A stretch of DNA of 64,000 nucleotides from Vibrio maritimus. GTDB taxonomy: Bacteria > Pseudomonadota > Gammaproteobacteria > Enterobacterales > Vibrionaceae. Made by a program: the position numbers and the translations under genes. Positions 50,023 to 59,606 of the stretch are shown piece by piece (position 1 is the first letter of the stretch; the number at the start of each line of letters is the position of its first letter). The stretch covers positions 62,001 through 126,000 of the forward strand of contig JYJJ01000051.1 in assembly GCA_003263775.1 (NCBI GenBank), given 5' to 3'. Under the pieces are notes generated by a model. It was not told where the DNA came from, searched no databases, and saw only the letters and a list, made by a program, of their open reading frames with translations.

Positions 50023-51205
50023 ATGAGAAAACCAATGTCTGTTTTGCTTGCGTCGTTAGCGCTTTGCTCATCGGCGACGGCTTTCGCGTTGGTCACACCA
50101 AACCCACCTTCATTGAATGCCAAAGGCTATGTCCTAATGGACTATCAGTCGGGAGAGATCATTGTTGGAGGCAATCAAGATGCTGCACTCGCTCCAGCGA
50201 GTTTAACCAAGTTGATGACGGCCTATGTTGTCGGTATGGAGATAGCATCTGGCCGCACAACATGGGATAGCAAAGTGGCCGTAAGTGAAAATGCTTGGTC
50301 GGTTAAGTTTCCTGATTCTTCAAAGATGTTCATTAAGCCGGGTGATGACGTAACGGTTGCCGATTTGATGAGAGGGCTGATTGTTCAGTCGGGTAATGAT
50401 GCTGCAGTTGCGCTAGCGGAGCATATTGCCGGGACAGAAAATGGCTTTGTGGCACTGATGAATCAGTGGGCCATTAACTTAGGCATGAATAGCTCTCGGT
50501 TTATTAATGCACATGGTTTGGATGGACAAGGCATTCACACCACGCCGCAAGATATGGCGATACTGATGAGACGCATCATTGAAGATGTGCCAGAGGTCTA
50601 TAAGATCTACTCTGAGAAGCGATTTGTATGGGCAGACATCAAACAATACAACCGAAATAGATTGCTGTGGGACAACTCACTCAATGTGGATGGCGGTAAA
50701 ACAGGCTATACCTCCGAGGCGGGCTACAGCTTAGTCAGTTCGGCAACACAAGGCAAATGCGACTGATCTCGGTAGTGATGGGTACGCCAAGTGCACAGAC
50801 CCGGTGGAAGCTTCGAGACAATTGCTGAACTACGGCTTCCGTTTCTATGAAACAGATCAACTCGCAGAATCGGATGCGACAGAAGTGACGGCAAAAGTAT
50901 GGAAAGGGTCAAGTACTTCGATTCCATTGGGCTTTGAACAAGATGTTTACGCGACGTATCTTCGAGGTAATAGCCGCGGTGTTTCTAAGGAGGTTGAGGT
51001 ATTTGCTCCTCTAATCGCGCCAATCAATCAAGGTGACATTATTGGCAGCGTGACTTGGAAAGTTGGTAACGATGAAATCGCCACGGAACCTTTAGTCGCT
51101 AAATCGAGTGTAGAACAAGGTTCTATCTTCAAGCGTGTTTGGGATACGGTAGTGCTTTGGTTCAAGTCGTTATTTACTGATACCAAAGATCTTTGGGAAC
51201 AATAG
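50023..51205 (+). CDS. D-alanyl-D-alanine carboxypeptidase, PBP5/6 type (two frameshifts)
   Basis: Periplasmic peptidoglycan D,D-carboxypeptidase, about 394 residues. Signal peptide ends TAFA; active-site motifs are SLTK (ASLTKLMTAYV), SGN (VQSGNDAAVAL) and KTG (DGGKTGYT). The C-terminal beta domain ends in an amphipathic membrane anchor (FKRVWDTVVLWFKSLF). An A is missing near 50757 and a G near 50803; corrected, the region reads ATQGKMRLISVVMGTPSAQTRVEASRQ in frame. AAGGAG precedes the start. Confidence 0.93.
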
Positions 51206-51217
51206 ACAGTTAAAATT

Positions 51218-51253
51218 AGAGCGATAATCAAGCGAATTATCGCTCTATTCTTT
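51218..51253 (+). terminator. Terminator of the carboxypeptidase gene
   Basis: AGAGCGATAAT pairs with ATTATCGCTCT around a 7-nt loop, then ATTCTTTATTT. Confidence 0.88.
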
Positions 51254-51306
51254 ATTTCATCTCTATGCCTCGCTAGAATAGCGCGCTCTTTGATAGCAAC
51301 ACCGCA

Positions 51307-51822
51307 ATGGTTATGAGCCCATATCTCAAGTACATATCAGGCTACCCTCAACATCTTGTCGAGCAGATCGATGGTATGGTGTCGTCGGGGCGTTTTATTC
51401 AATGGTTTGAAAAGCGCTTTCCAGAACGTCATCAAATTAAGAGCGAAAAAGCGCTCTTCGATTACACTATGGACATTAAGCAGCGTTATATGAAAAAAAC
51501 GCCGCCTATCTCGAAAGTCATTTGGGACAATAAGATCCATCTCATCAATAATGCGCTTGGTTTGCACACCTATATCTCTCGCGCACATGGTGGAAAACTC
51601 AAGGCAAAGAACGAGATCCGCATAGCGTCCGTGTTCAAAGATGCACCAGAGCCTTTGCTGCGTATGCTGGTGGTTCATGAACTCGCCCACATCAAAGAAA
51701 AGAACCACGACAAAGCATTTTATCAACTATGTTGTCATATGGAACCCGACTACCATCAGCTTGAGTTCGATGCGCGCCTTTTTATGATCTACAAAGAACT
51801 TCTCAATGACTCGTCAAAATAA
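51307..51822 (+). CDS. YgjP-like metallopeptidase-fold protein
   Basis: 171 residues. The zinc motif HELAHIKEKNHDKAFY matches the YgjP/DUF45 (WLM-like) family, with Glu as catalytic base. The region around PPISKVIWDNK precedes it. Its stop overlaps the rlmF start by 17 bp, so the two are probably co-expressed. The physiological substrate is uncertain. Confidence 0.85.
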   Translation: MVMSPYLKYISGYPQHLVEQIDGMVSSGRFIQWFEKRFPERHQIKSEKALFDYTMDIKQRYMKKTPPISKVIWDNKIHLINNALGLHTYISRAHGGKLKAKNEIRIASVFKDAPEPLLRMLVVHELAHIKEKNHDKAFYQLCCHMEPDYHQLEFDARLFMIYKELLNDSSK

Positions 51823-52859
51823 ATCTAACCAACGACCTCACAAGCAAGATAAGCCCTCAACTATGGTTGTCGACAAGCGTAAAGCGAGCGGCTTCATGCC
51901 AACAACAAACACCAAGGACGCTATGACTTCAAACGTCTGATTGAAGCCGAACCTGGATTGGCTGGTCATGTCGTGAAAAACCCACATGGTGATATGAGCA
52001 TTGCGTTTTCTAATCCTGAATCAGTAAAAGTGCTCAATCGAGCGCTGCTAAAAGCGTATTACGGATTAAGCCACTGGGATATTCCAAAGGGGTATCTGTG
52101 CCCACCGATCCCAGGACGTGCAGATTACATTCATCGGTTAAACGAATGGCTGCAACACGATTTAATGCAAGATCGTCCAGCTAAGGCACGGCTTAAAGTC
52201 ACCGCTTTGGATATCGGTGTTGGTGCGAATTGTATTTATCCGATTGTTGGTGCAACGCAATACTACTGGAATTGGGTAGGAAGCGACGTCGATGAAGGCT
52301 CGCTAGAAAGCGCAAAAAATAACGTCCTACTCAATGAAAAACTGGCGAGAAAAATTGAGCTAAGGCAGCAAACTCAAAGTGAGCACATTTTTGAAGGTGT
52401 GATTCAACATGGTGATGTGTTTGTCGCGACAACCTGTAATCCTCCGTTCCATAAGTCTGCGGAAGATGCGCAGAAGGGTACTGATCGTAAGAAGCTAATC
52501 TAGCGAAAAATAGACAGCAGCGTGGCGATTTATCCCAGGAAAAGCGTCAGCCTGCTAAAAAGAGAGAAGGGCTCAATTTTGGCGGCCAAAATGCGGAGCT
52601 TTGGTGTCCAGGTGGTGAGGAAGCATTTGTACTGAATATGGCAAACGAGAGTAAGAAGTTCGCACACCAAGTGATTTGGTTCTCGACCTTGCTTTCCAAG
52701 AAGGACAATATTCGTCCATTGCAAAAACGTCTAGAGAAGCTGGGTGCGACCCATATACTTATTCAAGAAATGGCTCAAGGACAGAAGAAAAGCCGCTTTA
52801 TGGCATGGTCATTTATGAGTCACGAGCAACGTCTAACCTTGAGTGGGCACTTGTTGTAA
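51806..52859 (+). CDS. rlmF: 23S rRNA (adenine-1618-N6)-methyltransferase (two frameshifts)
   Basis: SAM-dependent enzyme that methylates A1618 of 23S rRNA. About 351 residues. [13 protein letters not shown] and [16 protein letters not shown] (SAM site) are followed by [10 protein letters not shown], the NPPF catalytic motif of N6-adenine methylases, and [20 protein letters not shown]. Bases are missing near 51892 ([10 protein letters not shown] region) and near 52498. The first 28 or so residues are basic and likely disordered. Confidence 0.93.
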
Positions 52860-52901
52860 GTAGCTATTTATTTGATGTTTTTAGTTCAATAACAGCAGCG
52901 T

Positions 52902-52928
52902 GATCCTCGTGAAAACGAGGATCTTTGT
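52902..52928 (+). terminator. rlmF terminator
   Basis: GATCCTCGT and ACGAGGATC with a GAAA loop, followed by TTTGT. Confidence 0.85.
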
Positions 52929-52973
52929 CAGCGAGTGTTTCGCTCAGTTTGTGCGGGCCACTGGCTTTGAGAG

Positions 52974-52993
52974 ATCTCCTTTTTCAAGGAGAT
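52974..52993. other. Stem-loop beyond the PilF-like gene
   Basis: ATCTCCTT pairs with AAGGAGAT around 4 nt. There is no clear T-run in either direction, so it may be a weak terminator of the PilF-like gene. Confidence 0.35.
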
Positions 52994-53027
52994 GACGAGG
53001 TTGTTTCGGCAGCCAAGCTCACACCTG

Positions 53028-53753
53028 TTAACTATCATTTCTTAAGTCATCTAACAGCGCCTGATATTTTTCAACCATAGCCATATTTCCCACCTTCTGC
53101 TCCAAATTACGAAGTACCGTTAAGCTCGGTTTTTGATAGCCGAACCTATGATGGAACTTTAAAAGTCGTGCGCGCGCTTTGTTGTAGTCACCTGCGTTAA
53201 CTTCAATGGCTGCAAGCTGTATGGTCGCGTTGGGTCGATAAGGATCGTGCTCTAATGATTTCTCAAAAAACGTCCTCGCTTCTGTTGGTCGCTCTGCTTT
53301 AAGGGCACACAAGCCTGCGTTCTCATAACTTTCGGCAATTTGATAGTAATTTGGCTGCTGCGTGGCTGCGACTAACATAGTTTCTGCTTGATCATATTCA
53401 CCGCGCTTGCACAGAAATGTGCCGTAGTTGTGGTACACCTCGCCGTTACTAGGGGCAACTTTTAGTGCGGTTTGATAAGTATCGTTTGCTTGTTGAAACT
53501 GACCTACAGCCTCGAAATAATAAGCCATAGAAAGATGGGTTCGGTAATACTTGGGAGCGAATTCAAGCGCTTTTTCGAAGTCTTGTTTGGCACGGCTATA
53601 CTGCTCTCGTTTCATGTAAGCAAGCCCAAGTTCTATTCGCGTTTCGGCGGCATCAATGGGTGCAGCACTCACCTTAGACTCCTCTCCGACGGTCACGCAC
53701 CCGGACGTGAACAAAATAAAAAGCATAGATAACATTGCCAAGATGAGATTCAT
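53028..53753 (-). CDS. TPR lipoprotein, PilF/PilW type IV pilus assembly-like
   Basis: 241 residues. A lipoprotein signal with lipobox LFTSGC is followed by about five TPR repeats (ELGLAYMKREQYSRAKQDFEKAL and similar). PilF/PilW lipoproteins assemble the PilQ secretin. The gene normally sits between rlmN and rodZ/ispG; here it stands alone, so it may be a paralogue. Confidence 0.82.
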   Translation of the reverse strand: MNLILAMLSMLFILFTSGCVTVGEESKVSAAPIDAAETRIELGLAYMKREQYSRAKQDFEKALEFAPKYYRTHLSMAYYFEAVGQFQQANDTYQTALKVAPSNGEVYHNYGTFLCKRGEYDQAETMLVAATQQPNYYQIAESYENAGLCALKAERPTEARTFFEKSLEHDPYRPNATIQLAAIEVNAGDYNKARARLLKFHHRFGYQKPSLTVLRNLEQKVGNMAMVEKYQALLDDLRNDS

Positions 53754-53974
53754 TTGTTTTTGCTCATATATTGATAGTCGTGATCATTTTAAAAGCTGGG
53801 TTGAACGGGGGGGACATGGTGGTATGTTGCTGCGACACACAACACAAACTCTGATCTCTGAATGACATGGTTGCTTATAAAACAAGCGATCAAATTAGAA
53901 TAATCACTCAATTCTTTAGTCCGTACCCCTTCTTAGATAAAGTAGCTAGGTCTAACTATGAAGGTATGAATTTG

Positions 53975-55654
53975 ATGAGCAATGCGAACCGCAACGGACA
54001 TAAACCTTGGCTAAAAACTTACCCAAGTGATGTGCCTGAATTTGTTGATGTTGACCAGTACAGCAACATCAATGAGATGTTTAAAGCGCCTTTTGAGAAG
54101 TTTGCCGATAACACTGCATTTGTGAACATGGGGCATTCTTTGACGTATCGTGAATTGAACGAAAAGAGCGATGCGTTTGCGGCCTATTTACAAACGGAAC
54201 TTCACGCTAAAAAAGGCGATCGCATTGCACTGATGATGCCAAACCTTCTGCAATATCCTATTGCTATCTTAGGTGCGCTAAAAGCGGGTCTTGTGGTGGT
54301 GAACGTCAACCCGCTGTATACGCCGCGTGAGCTTGAGCATCAGCTTCGTGATTCAGGCGCCACCATCATTGTTGCCGTAACCAACTTTGGTAATAGCTTG
54401 CAGCAAGTGATTGAAAAGACCAGCATCAAGCACGTGATTTTAACCAGTATCGGTGATGCACTTGCGCCACATAAGCGTACCCTGGTGAACTTTGTCGTTA
54501 AGTATGTAAAAAAAATGGTGCCTAAATACAACTTACCAGGTGCCATCTCACTTCGTCGTGCACTGACCGATGGCAAGCAAATGACTTTTGTTGAGCCAGA
54601 ATTAACCTGTGATGATTTGGCATACTTGCAATATACAGGTGGGACAACTGGGCTTGCTAAAGGCGCGATGCTGACACACCGCAACATCATCGCCAATGTG
54701 CTTCAGGTATTTGGGCATTTTGGACCGCGCACCGCAAAAGACCAAGAGCGCGCAGTGACACCATTACCGCTTTACCATATTTTTGCCAACTCGGTCAGTA
54801 TGATGCTGATGATGTACATGGGCGCAAGCAATCTATTGATTACTAACCCTCGTGACTTAAATAGCTTCGTCAATGATTTGAGTAAGTATCCGTTTACTAT
54901 GATCTTTGGTTTGAATACCTTGCTTGCAGCGCTGAATAAACATGAGAAGTTTAAAACGCTCGATTTTTCAAACGCTGAATTTACGATTGCTGGTGGCATG
55001 GCGACTCAAAAGCATGTTGCCGATGAATGGCAAAAAATCACTGGGATGCCAATCATCGAGGGCTATGGTCTGACGGAATGTTCACCTGTTGTCGCGGGCG
55101 GTGTACATACCCAACAAACCTACGTAGCGGCCGTTGGCGTACCGTTGCCAAGTACGGAACTACGTATTGTCGATGAGCAGGGTCAGGCGCTTGGAGTTAA
55201 TCAAGTGGGTGAAATCCAAATTCGTGGCCCTCAAGTGATGAAAGGTTACTGGAAGCAAGATGCTGAAACCCAAGCGATTCTTGCAGAAGACGGTTGGCTC
55301 TATTCCGGTGATATTGGTCGAATGGATGAGGAAGGTATTTTCTACATTGAAGACCGTAAAAAGGACATGATTTTAGTGTCTGGTTTCAATGTGTTCCCAA
55401 CCGAAGTAGAAGAAGTGGCAACCTTGCATCCGAAAGTGACCGAGGCGGCGGCGGTGGGTATCCCAGATGATGTCGCCGGTGAGCGTGTGAAACTGTTTGT
55501 CGTTGCTAACGGCAATGTCACAGCGGATGAAATTAAGCAGCACTGCCGTAAACATTTGACCGGTTATAAAATCCCCACGTTTATTGAATTCAGGGATGAG
55601 CTGCCAAAAACAAATGTAGGCAAGATCTTAAGGCGCGAACTGCGCGATCAGTAG
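53975..55654 (+). CDS. fadD: Long-chain fatty-acid CoA ligase
   Basis: AMP-forming acyl-CoA synthetase, about 559 residues. The P-loop YTGGTTGLAKGAMLTH, the A5 motif IIEGYGLTECSPVV, GWLYSGDIGRMDEEG and the catalytic Lys in LPKTNVGKILRREL are all present, as is the FadD-typical KPWLKTYPSDVPE start. The frame opens at 53867, but the family begins about 36 residues later; ATG 53975 is chosen (53966 possible). It activates fatty acids for beta-oxidation. A second fadD elsewhere cannot be excluded. Confidence 0.92.
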   Translation: MSNANRNGHKPWLKTYPSDVPEFVDVDQYSNINEMFKAPFEKFADNTAFVNMGHSLTYRELNEKSDAFAAYLQTELHAKKGDRIALMMPNLLQYPIAILGALKAGLVVVNVNPLYTPRELEHQLRDSGATIIVAVTNFGNSLQQVIEKTSIKHVILTSIGDALAPHKRTLVNFVVKYVKKMVPKYNLPGAISLRRALTDGKQMTFVEPELTCDDLAYLQYTGGTTGLAKGAMLTHRNIIANVLQVFGHFGPRTAKDQERAVTPLPLYHIFANSVSMMLMMYMGASNLLITNPRDLNSFVNDLSKYPFTMIFGLNTLLAALNKHEKFKTLDFSNAEFTIAGGMATQKHVADEWQKITGMPIIEGYGLTECSPVVAGGVHTQQTYVAAVGVPLPSTELRIVDEQGQALGVNQVGEIQIRGPQVMKGYWKQDAETQAILAEDGWLYSGDIGRMDEEGIFYIEDRKKDMILVSGFNVFPTEVEEVATLHPKVTEAAAVGIPDDVAGERVKLFVVANGNVTADEIKQHCRKHLTGYKIPTFIEFRDELPKTNVGKILRRELRDQ

Positions 55655-55704
55655 TACACAAGGTTCAGATGAAGAGCCGCTAAACTGGCGCAATACGCAC
55701 TACT

Positions 55705-55732
55705 AAGCCACACTTAAAGTGTGGCTTTTTTT
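55705..55732 (+). terminator. fadD terminator
   Basis: AAGCCACACTT and AAGTGTGGCTT, then seven T. Confidence 0.92.
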
Positions 55733-55749
55733 GTTTGAAGGAGATAGCG

Positions 55750-56001
55750 ATGAGAAACGAACTTGATCCCAACAAAATTCTTCGAGCGTATGACGCGGTG
55801 ATGGAGAACGGTACAGACACCGAATTTGGCAAAATCTACGAAGGCGTTGAAGCATACTCCGATTACGACGGGTACAACGTTTATATGCGGGGCAATGGTG
55901 TAGAACTTAAAGTGGGTTTCCACAACACGTATCATCTTGAATATGACCAAGAGCACTTGCGTGATAGCTTTTTGAAAAAAGTGGCGCTTTTAGCGAAGTA
56001 A
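55750..56001 (+). CDS. DUF3081-like small conserved protein
   Basis: 83 residues from ATG 55750, which has GGAG before it. EAYSDYDGYNVYMRGNGVELKVGFHNTYHLEYD resembles the DUF3081 proteins of vibrios (family name from memory). Soluble, acidic, with no catalytic motif. Function unknown. Confidence 0.72.
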   Translation: MRNELDPNKILRAYDAVMENGTDTEFGKIYEGVEAYSDYDGYNVYMRGNGVELKVGFHNTYHLEYDQEHLRDSFLKKVALLAK

Positions 56002-56035
56002 CGTGCCTCCCATAGTAGGAGCACAAATTGGCCCG

Positions 56036-56977
56036 TTATTCGTCTTTGGTGAAAGCATCTTCACTGAAGTGTTCCAGGTCGTACGGCGTTTGTTGGTAAA
56101 CGCAGTAGTTCAACCAGTTGGCAAATAATAGGTGTCCATGACTGCGCCAGCTTGCAACGGGCTTGTTATCAGGGTTGTTGTTTGGATAGTAGTTGATTGG
56201 GATAGCGGGCTCCATTCCCTCACCAAGATCACGTACATACTCGTTATGTAGCGTGTTAGAGTCATACTCTGGATGACCCGTAACAAACACATTGCGTTTA
56301 TCTTTGGTCGCGGCAAGGTAGACGCCAGCGACATCTGATGTGGCCAAAATATCCAGATCAGTATGAGACTCTAAATATTCCGGAGAGAAATCAGCATATC
56401 GAGAATGCGGCGCTAGGAAAGTGTCATCAAAGCCACGTAAGATAGGGTGATACGGCTCGTGAATCTCGTGGTGGTAAACACCAGAGAGTTTTTCTTTACG
56501 AGTACGTTTTGGCAGATCGTAAAGTAGCTTAAGGCCAGCTTGGGCAGCCCAGCACACATAGAGTGTAGAGGTGACGTGTTTACTTGCCCAGTTCATGATG
56601 GTCTGAAGGTGCTCCCAATAAATCACATCTTCAAACTGAACCAAACCGAGTGGTGCACCGGTGATGATGAGACCATCGAAATTTCGATTCTTGATGGTTT
56701 CAAACTGGCGATAGAAGGTATCTAAGTGTTCCGTTGGTGTATTTTTACTTGGGCGGTCATCAATGCGCAACAGCTCTACATCAACTTGCAGTGGACTATT
56801 GGAGAGTAGCCTTAAAAACTGAGTTTCAGTTTCAATTTTCTTTGGCATCAAATTGAGGATCAACACTTTAAGCGGACGGATTTCTTGGGTCGCCGCACGC
56901 GTTTCCGACATTACAAAGATGTTCTCTTGTTGTAATACGTTGGATGCAGGCAGTTGATCGGGGATCTTAATTGGCAC
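56036..56977 (-). CDS. metA: Homoserine O-succinyltransferase
   Basis: First committed step of methionine synthesis: homoserine plus succinyl-CoA. 313 residues. Catalytic Cys in [14 protein letters not shown], His and Glu in HEIHEPYHP and [10 protein letters not shown]. The acyl-specificity position in [14 protein letters not shown] is Gly, which fits succinyl rather than acetyl transfer. MetJ-like boxes lie upstream. Confidence 0.96.
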   Translation of the reverse strand: MPIKIPDQLPASNVLQQENIFVMSETRAATQEIRPLKVLILNLMPKKIETETQFLRLLSNSPLQVDVELLRIDDRPSKNTPTEHLDTFYRQFETIKNRNFDGLIITGAPLGLVQFEDVIYWEHLQTIMNWASKHVTSTLYVCWAAQAGLKLLYDLPKRTRKEKLSGVYHHEIHEPYHPILRGFDDTFLAPHSRYADFSPEYLESHTDLDILATSDVAGVYLAATKDKRNVFVTGHPEYDSNTLHNEYVRDLGEGMEPAIPINYYPNNNPDNKPVASWRSHGHLLFANWLNYCVYQQTPYDLEHFSEDAFTKDE

Positions 56978-57001
56978 AGCTTTCTCCCTAAGCTCTGTTT
57001 T

Positions 57002-57025
57002 GGTCTTCTGGACGTCTATACATCT
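57002..57025 (-). promoter_or_regulatory. MetJ operator (met boxes) upstream of metA
   Basis: Three adjacent 8-mers match AGACGTCT with 5, 7 and 6 of 8 bases: GGTCTTCT, GGACGTCT, ATACATCT. They lie 25-48 bp before the metA start, as expected for the MetJ-SAM repressor. Confidence 0.7.
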
Positions 57026-57115
57026 AAACTAACGCAAACGTTATTTCTTGTCGATAATTAATTTTAGCTTACGTCCGACTGCCGCGCGCTACCAATGGTG
57101 TCAAGACAAGGTACA

Positions 57116-57520
57116 ATGATGCCTTTGCATAAACTGATAGCGGAAACGAGTTTGAAACTAACGCTCATTCGTGGCTTACCTGGTTCTGGGAAAAGTACGT
57201 TAGCCAAGACGTTCAACGCGGCTCACTACGAGGCCGATATGTATTTTGTGAATGCCGATGGCAAGTATTGTTATGATGCGAGTAAAATCGCCGATGCTCA
57301 TGCTTGGTGTCAAAAGCAAGTGGAATCGGCGCTTGCTGCCAACCAAGATGTGGTGGTTGCCAACACGTTTGTGCGCTTGTGGGAAATGAAGATCTACAAA
57401 ACACTCGCTAAGCGCTATCAAGCTGAGCTTGAGATCATTGTTTGCCAAGGCCGTTACCCAAATGTTCACGGTGTCAGTGATGATGTCATAGCGTCTATGC
57501 AAAAACGCTGGCAAGATTAA
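57116..57520 (+). CDS. P-loop kinase-like ATPase (NEDD4BP2-like AAA family)
   Basis: About 134 residues. Walker A LIRGLPGSGKSTLAKTF near the start, then YEADMYFVNADGKYCYDASKI, an arrangement typical of small polynucleotide-kinase-like proteins; VVVANTFVRLWEM could hold the Walker B function. Start is ATG 57116 or 57119 (AAGG precedes both); 57095 is less likely. The substrate is unknown. Confidence 0.78.
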   Translation: MMPLHKLIAETSLKLTLIRGLPGSGKSTLAKTFNAAHYEADMYFVNADGKYCYDASKIADAHAWCQKQVESALAANQDVVVANTFVRLWEMKIYKTLAKRYQAELEIIVCQGRYPNVHGVSDDVIASMQKRWQD

Positions 57521-57559
57521 CCTCAACCATTAGCACAGAAAAATAAAAGAAAACTCACC

Positions 57560-57996
57560 ATGGCGAAACGTTCACCTGTCGTAGAAATGACCTCTTATGG
57601 CATTTACTCCACCTGGGATTCAGGCTCCAAAGATCTCCCTAAGATTCAAGAATTCACAACTATCGTGCCTGCGGATGAGCATATTGAATTTGGTTTTATT
57701 GTTAACATCAAAAAGGCCAAAGGGGAGAAGGTTCGATATTGTATCTATCACCCTGGCGTACTGAGTAAAAAGGGCAGGTGTTGGCGCCATTTGATGGCGA
57801 AGAACATGTCGGTAGCAATGACTGGGACTTCTACCTTGGCGATACCATTCAATTACTCGATCCCATCAACGGCCTTGAAAGTAACTTGGGTGATTGGCGC
57901 ATGGTGATTGAGATGCAAGGCAAAACCATTGCAGAAAAAACCTTTAAAGTCACAGCAAGAGATGAAGGTCAGTTTTGGAAACGTCGCGGTTTTTAG
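57560..57996 (+). CDS. DUF3859-like protein (frameshifted)
   Basis: About 145 residues, soluble. VEMTSYGIYSTWDSGSKDLPKIQEFTT and NDWDFYLGDTIQLLDP match the beta-rich DUF3859 family as I recall it. One G is missing near 57775. The stop overlaps the GTG of the next gene (TAGTG). Function unknown. Confidence 0.75.
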
Positions 57997-58328
57997 TGTC
58001 GGTAAGGCTAAATAGCTTCGTTCACCGCGTGGAAGATAAAGCTATCGTCATGGCCTGTGCAGTGAAGTATGGTTGTACGTTGAAGCGTATTAGGCGCTCT
58101 CGCAACTGGACGCTGAGCGGAGAGCCTTCTGCATTAGCAAAGTTTTCTATCGAGGCCAATGTCGGCTGGATTTCTGTTGCGATAGATAAAGTCCTTGATG
58201 GCTACAAGTCACCCATTCAAGAAGTCCTAGAGAGGGAGCCGGAGATCACGGTCGCTGATTTGATGTATCAATCTGGGTGCACGCTGGCAGAGGCTCGTGC
58301 GGCGATTGATGAGTTTGAAGATCTGTGA
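57996..58328 (+). CDS. Ribosome-recycling-factor-family-like small protein
   Basis: About 110 residues. LNSFVHRVEDKAIVMACAVKYGCTLKRIRRSRNW and ADLMYQSGCTLAEARAAIDEFE resemble a vibrio protein family labelled ribosome recycling factor family. It is not canonical Frr. GTG 57996, coupled to the preceding stop, is the favoured start. Confidence 0.68.
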   Translation: MSVRLNSFVHRVEDKAIVMACAVKYGCTLKRIRRSRNWTLSGEPSALAKFSIEANVGWISVAIDKVLDGYKSPIQEVLEREPEITVADLMYQSGCTLAEARAAIDEFEDL

Positions 58329-58336
58329 TCATAAAA

Positions 58337-58376
58337 AAGCCGCCTCGCTGAGAGCAGAGGCGGCTTCTATTTTTAC
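58337..58376. terminator. Bidirectional terminator
   Basis: AAGCCGCCTC pairs with GAGGCGGCTT, flanked by A- and T-rich tracts, between the convergent stops at 58328 and 58384. Confidence 0.88.
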
Positions 58377-58383
58377 TGTGTGA

Positions 58384-59490
58384 TTACGCGGTTACGTAGC
58401 TAATCACAAAGTCAGTGATTTTCACCATGTCATCAACAGCGATAAACTCTTCTGTGGTGTGTACTTTAGACATACCGGTAGATAGGTTCACAGTGGTTAA
58501 GCCTTTCTCGTTGAAGTTGTTCGCATCGCTGCCACCACCAGTGTGCTTAGTGTTTGCTTCAACGCCGTTTGACGCAAATACCTCTTTGATCTTCAGAACG
58601 TGCGCATCATCTTCAGCAATAACAAATGCGTCGTAAGCGCGAGTTGACTCAATCTCAACCTCTGCACCAAACTTCTCAGCAGATGCTTGGAAAGTTTCAA
58701 CCATGTGGTTAACTTGTGCGGTAAGCTTGTCGCTATCTAGAGAACGCGCTTCAGCAACGACTGTTAGCTCAGGCATAACAATGTTTGTTGCCTGACCGCC
58801 GTTAACTGAGCCGATGTTTGCTGTGGTTTGCTCGTCAATGCGCAGCAGCTTCATGTTGGCGATAGCGTCTGCTGCAACCATAGCGGCACTGATGCCTTCT
58901 TCAGGGGCAAGACCTGCGTGAGCTGGACGGCCTTTGATCTTAGCAACGATTTTTTGCTGACCAGGTGCACCAGTAACGATAGTGCCGATAGGACCGCCGG
59001 TGTCTAATACGATTGCGTTTTTCGATTGAATGTAAGACATATCGAAATACTCAGATCCAAATAGACCACCTTCTTCATGAACTGTGAATGCAACTTCAAT
59101 CGTTTTGTGTTCGTGGTTTTGCTCTTGTAAGCAACGAACGGCTTCCATCACTGCTGCGATACCTGACTTGTCGTCACCACCAAGGATAGTGTCGCCTTTT
59201 GAGCGGATGATGCCATCTTCGATAATAGGCTCGATACCGATGCCTGGTGTTACTGTGTCCATGTGAGCACTGAAGACGATGCTGCCTTCTTGTTTGCCCT
59301 CTAAACACCCGTAGACGTTAAAGCCGTTGGTGTATTGCTCTGGTACTGGCAATTTGCTTACCACAAAGCCTAGCTCACCAAGTTGTTCTGCGATCGCTTC
59401 AGCGACGGCTTTTTCGTTGCCCGATTCACTGTCGATTTTTACTAGTTCACAAAAATGGTTTACGAGGCGCTCTGTATTTACTTGAGTCAT
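58384..59490 (-). CDS. M20-family peptidase, PepT-like
   Basis: 368 residues. Zinc ligands and catalytic residues: SAHMDTV, ILGGDDKSGIAA, TVHEEGGLFGSEYFD, LDTGGPIG and GGGSDANNFNEKG. The dimerisation domain begins at KGRPAHAGLAPEEG. It is related to peptidase T (tripeptidase) but shorter, as in the YqjE/PepT-like group. Intact frame. Confidence 0.9.
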   Translation of the reverse strand: MTQVNTERLVNHFCELVKIDSESGNEKAVAEAIAEQLGELGFVVSKLPVPEQYTNGFNVYGCLEGKQEGSIVFSAHMDTVTPGIGIEPIIEDGIIRSKGDTILGGDDKSGIAAVMEAVRCLQEQNHEHKTIEVAFTVHEEGGLFGSEYFDMSYIQSKNAIVLDTGGPIGTIVTGAPGQQKIVAKIKGRPAHAGLAPEEGISAAMVAADAIANMKLLRIDEQTTANIGSVNGGQATNIVMPELTVVAEARSLDSDKLTAQVNHMVETFQASAEKFGAEVEIESTRAYDAFVIAEDDAHVLKIKEVFASNGVEANTKHTGGGSDANNFNEKGLTTVNLSTGMSKVHTTEEFIAVDDMVKITDFVISYVTA

Positions 59491-59606
59491 GGGGTCACTT
59501 CACGTTATGAAACAGGGAAGACCACTTTACACGTTACCGAACACCTCAAGACCTGAGTTAAATCAATAAAAGTGTCGCCTTGTAGTTAATCTGACTGTCT
59601 TTCTCG

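Noticed and set aside
51958..52859. Treating the fragments of rlmF and other split genes as separate small genes or real pseudogenes
   Set aside because: Each pair of fragments joins by a single-base correction into one full-length known protein, and the pattern recurs throughout the window.
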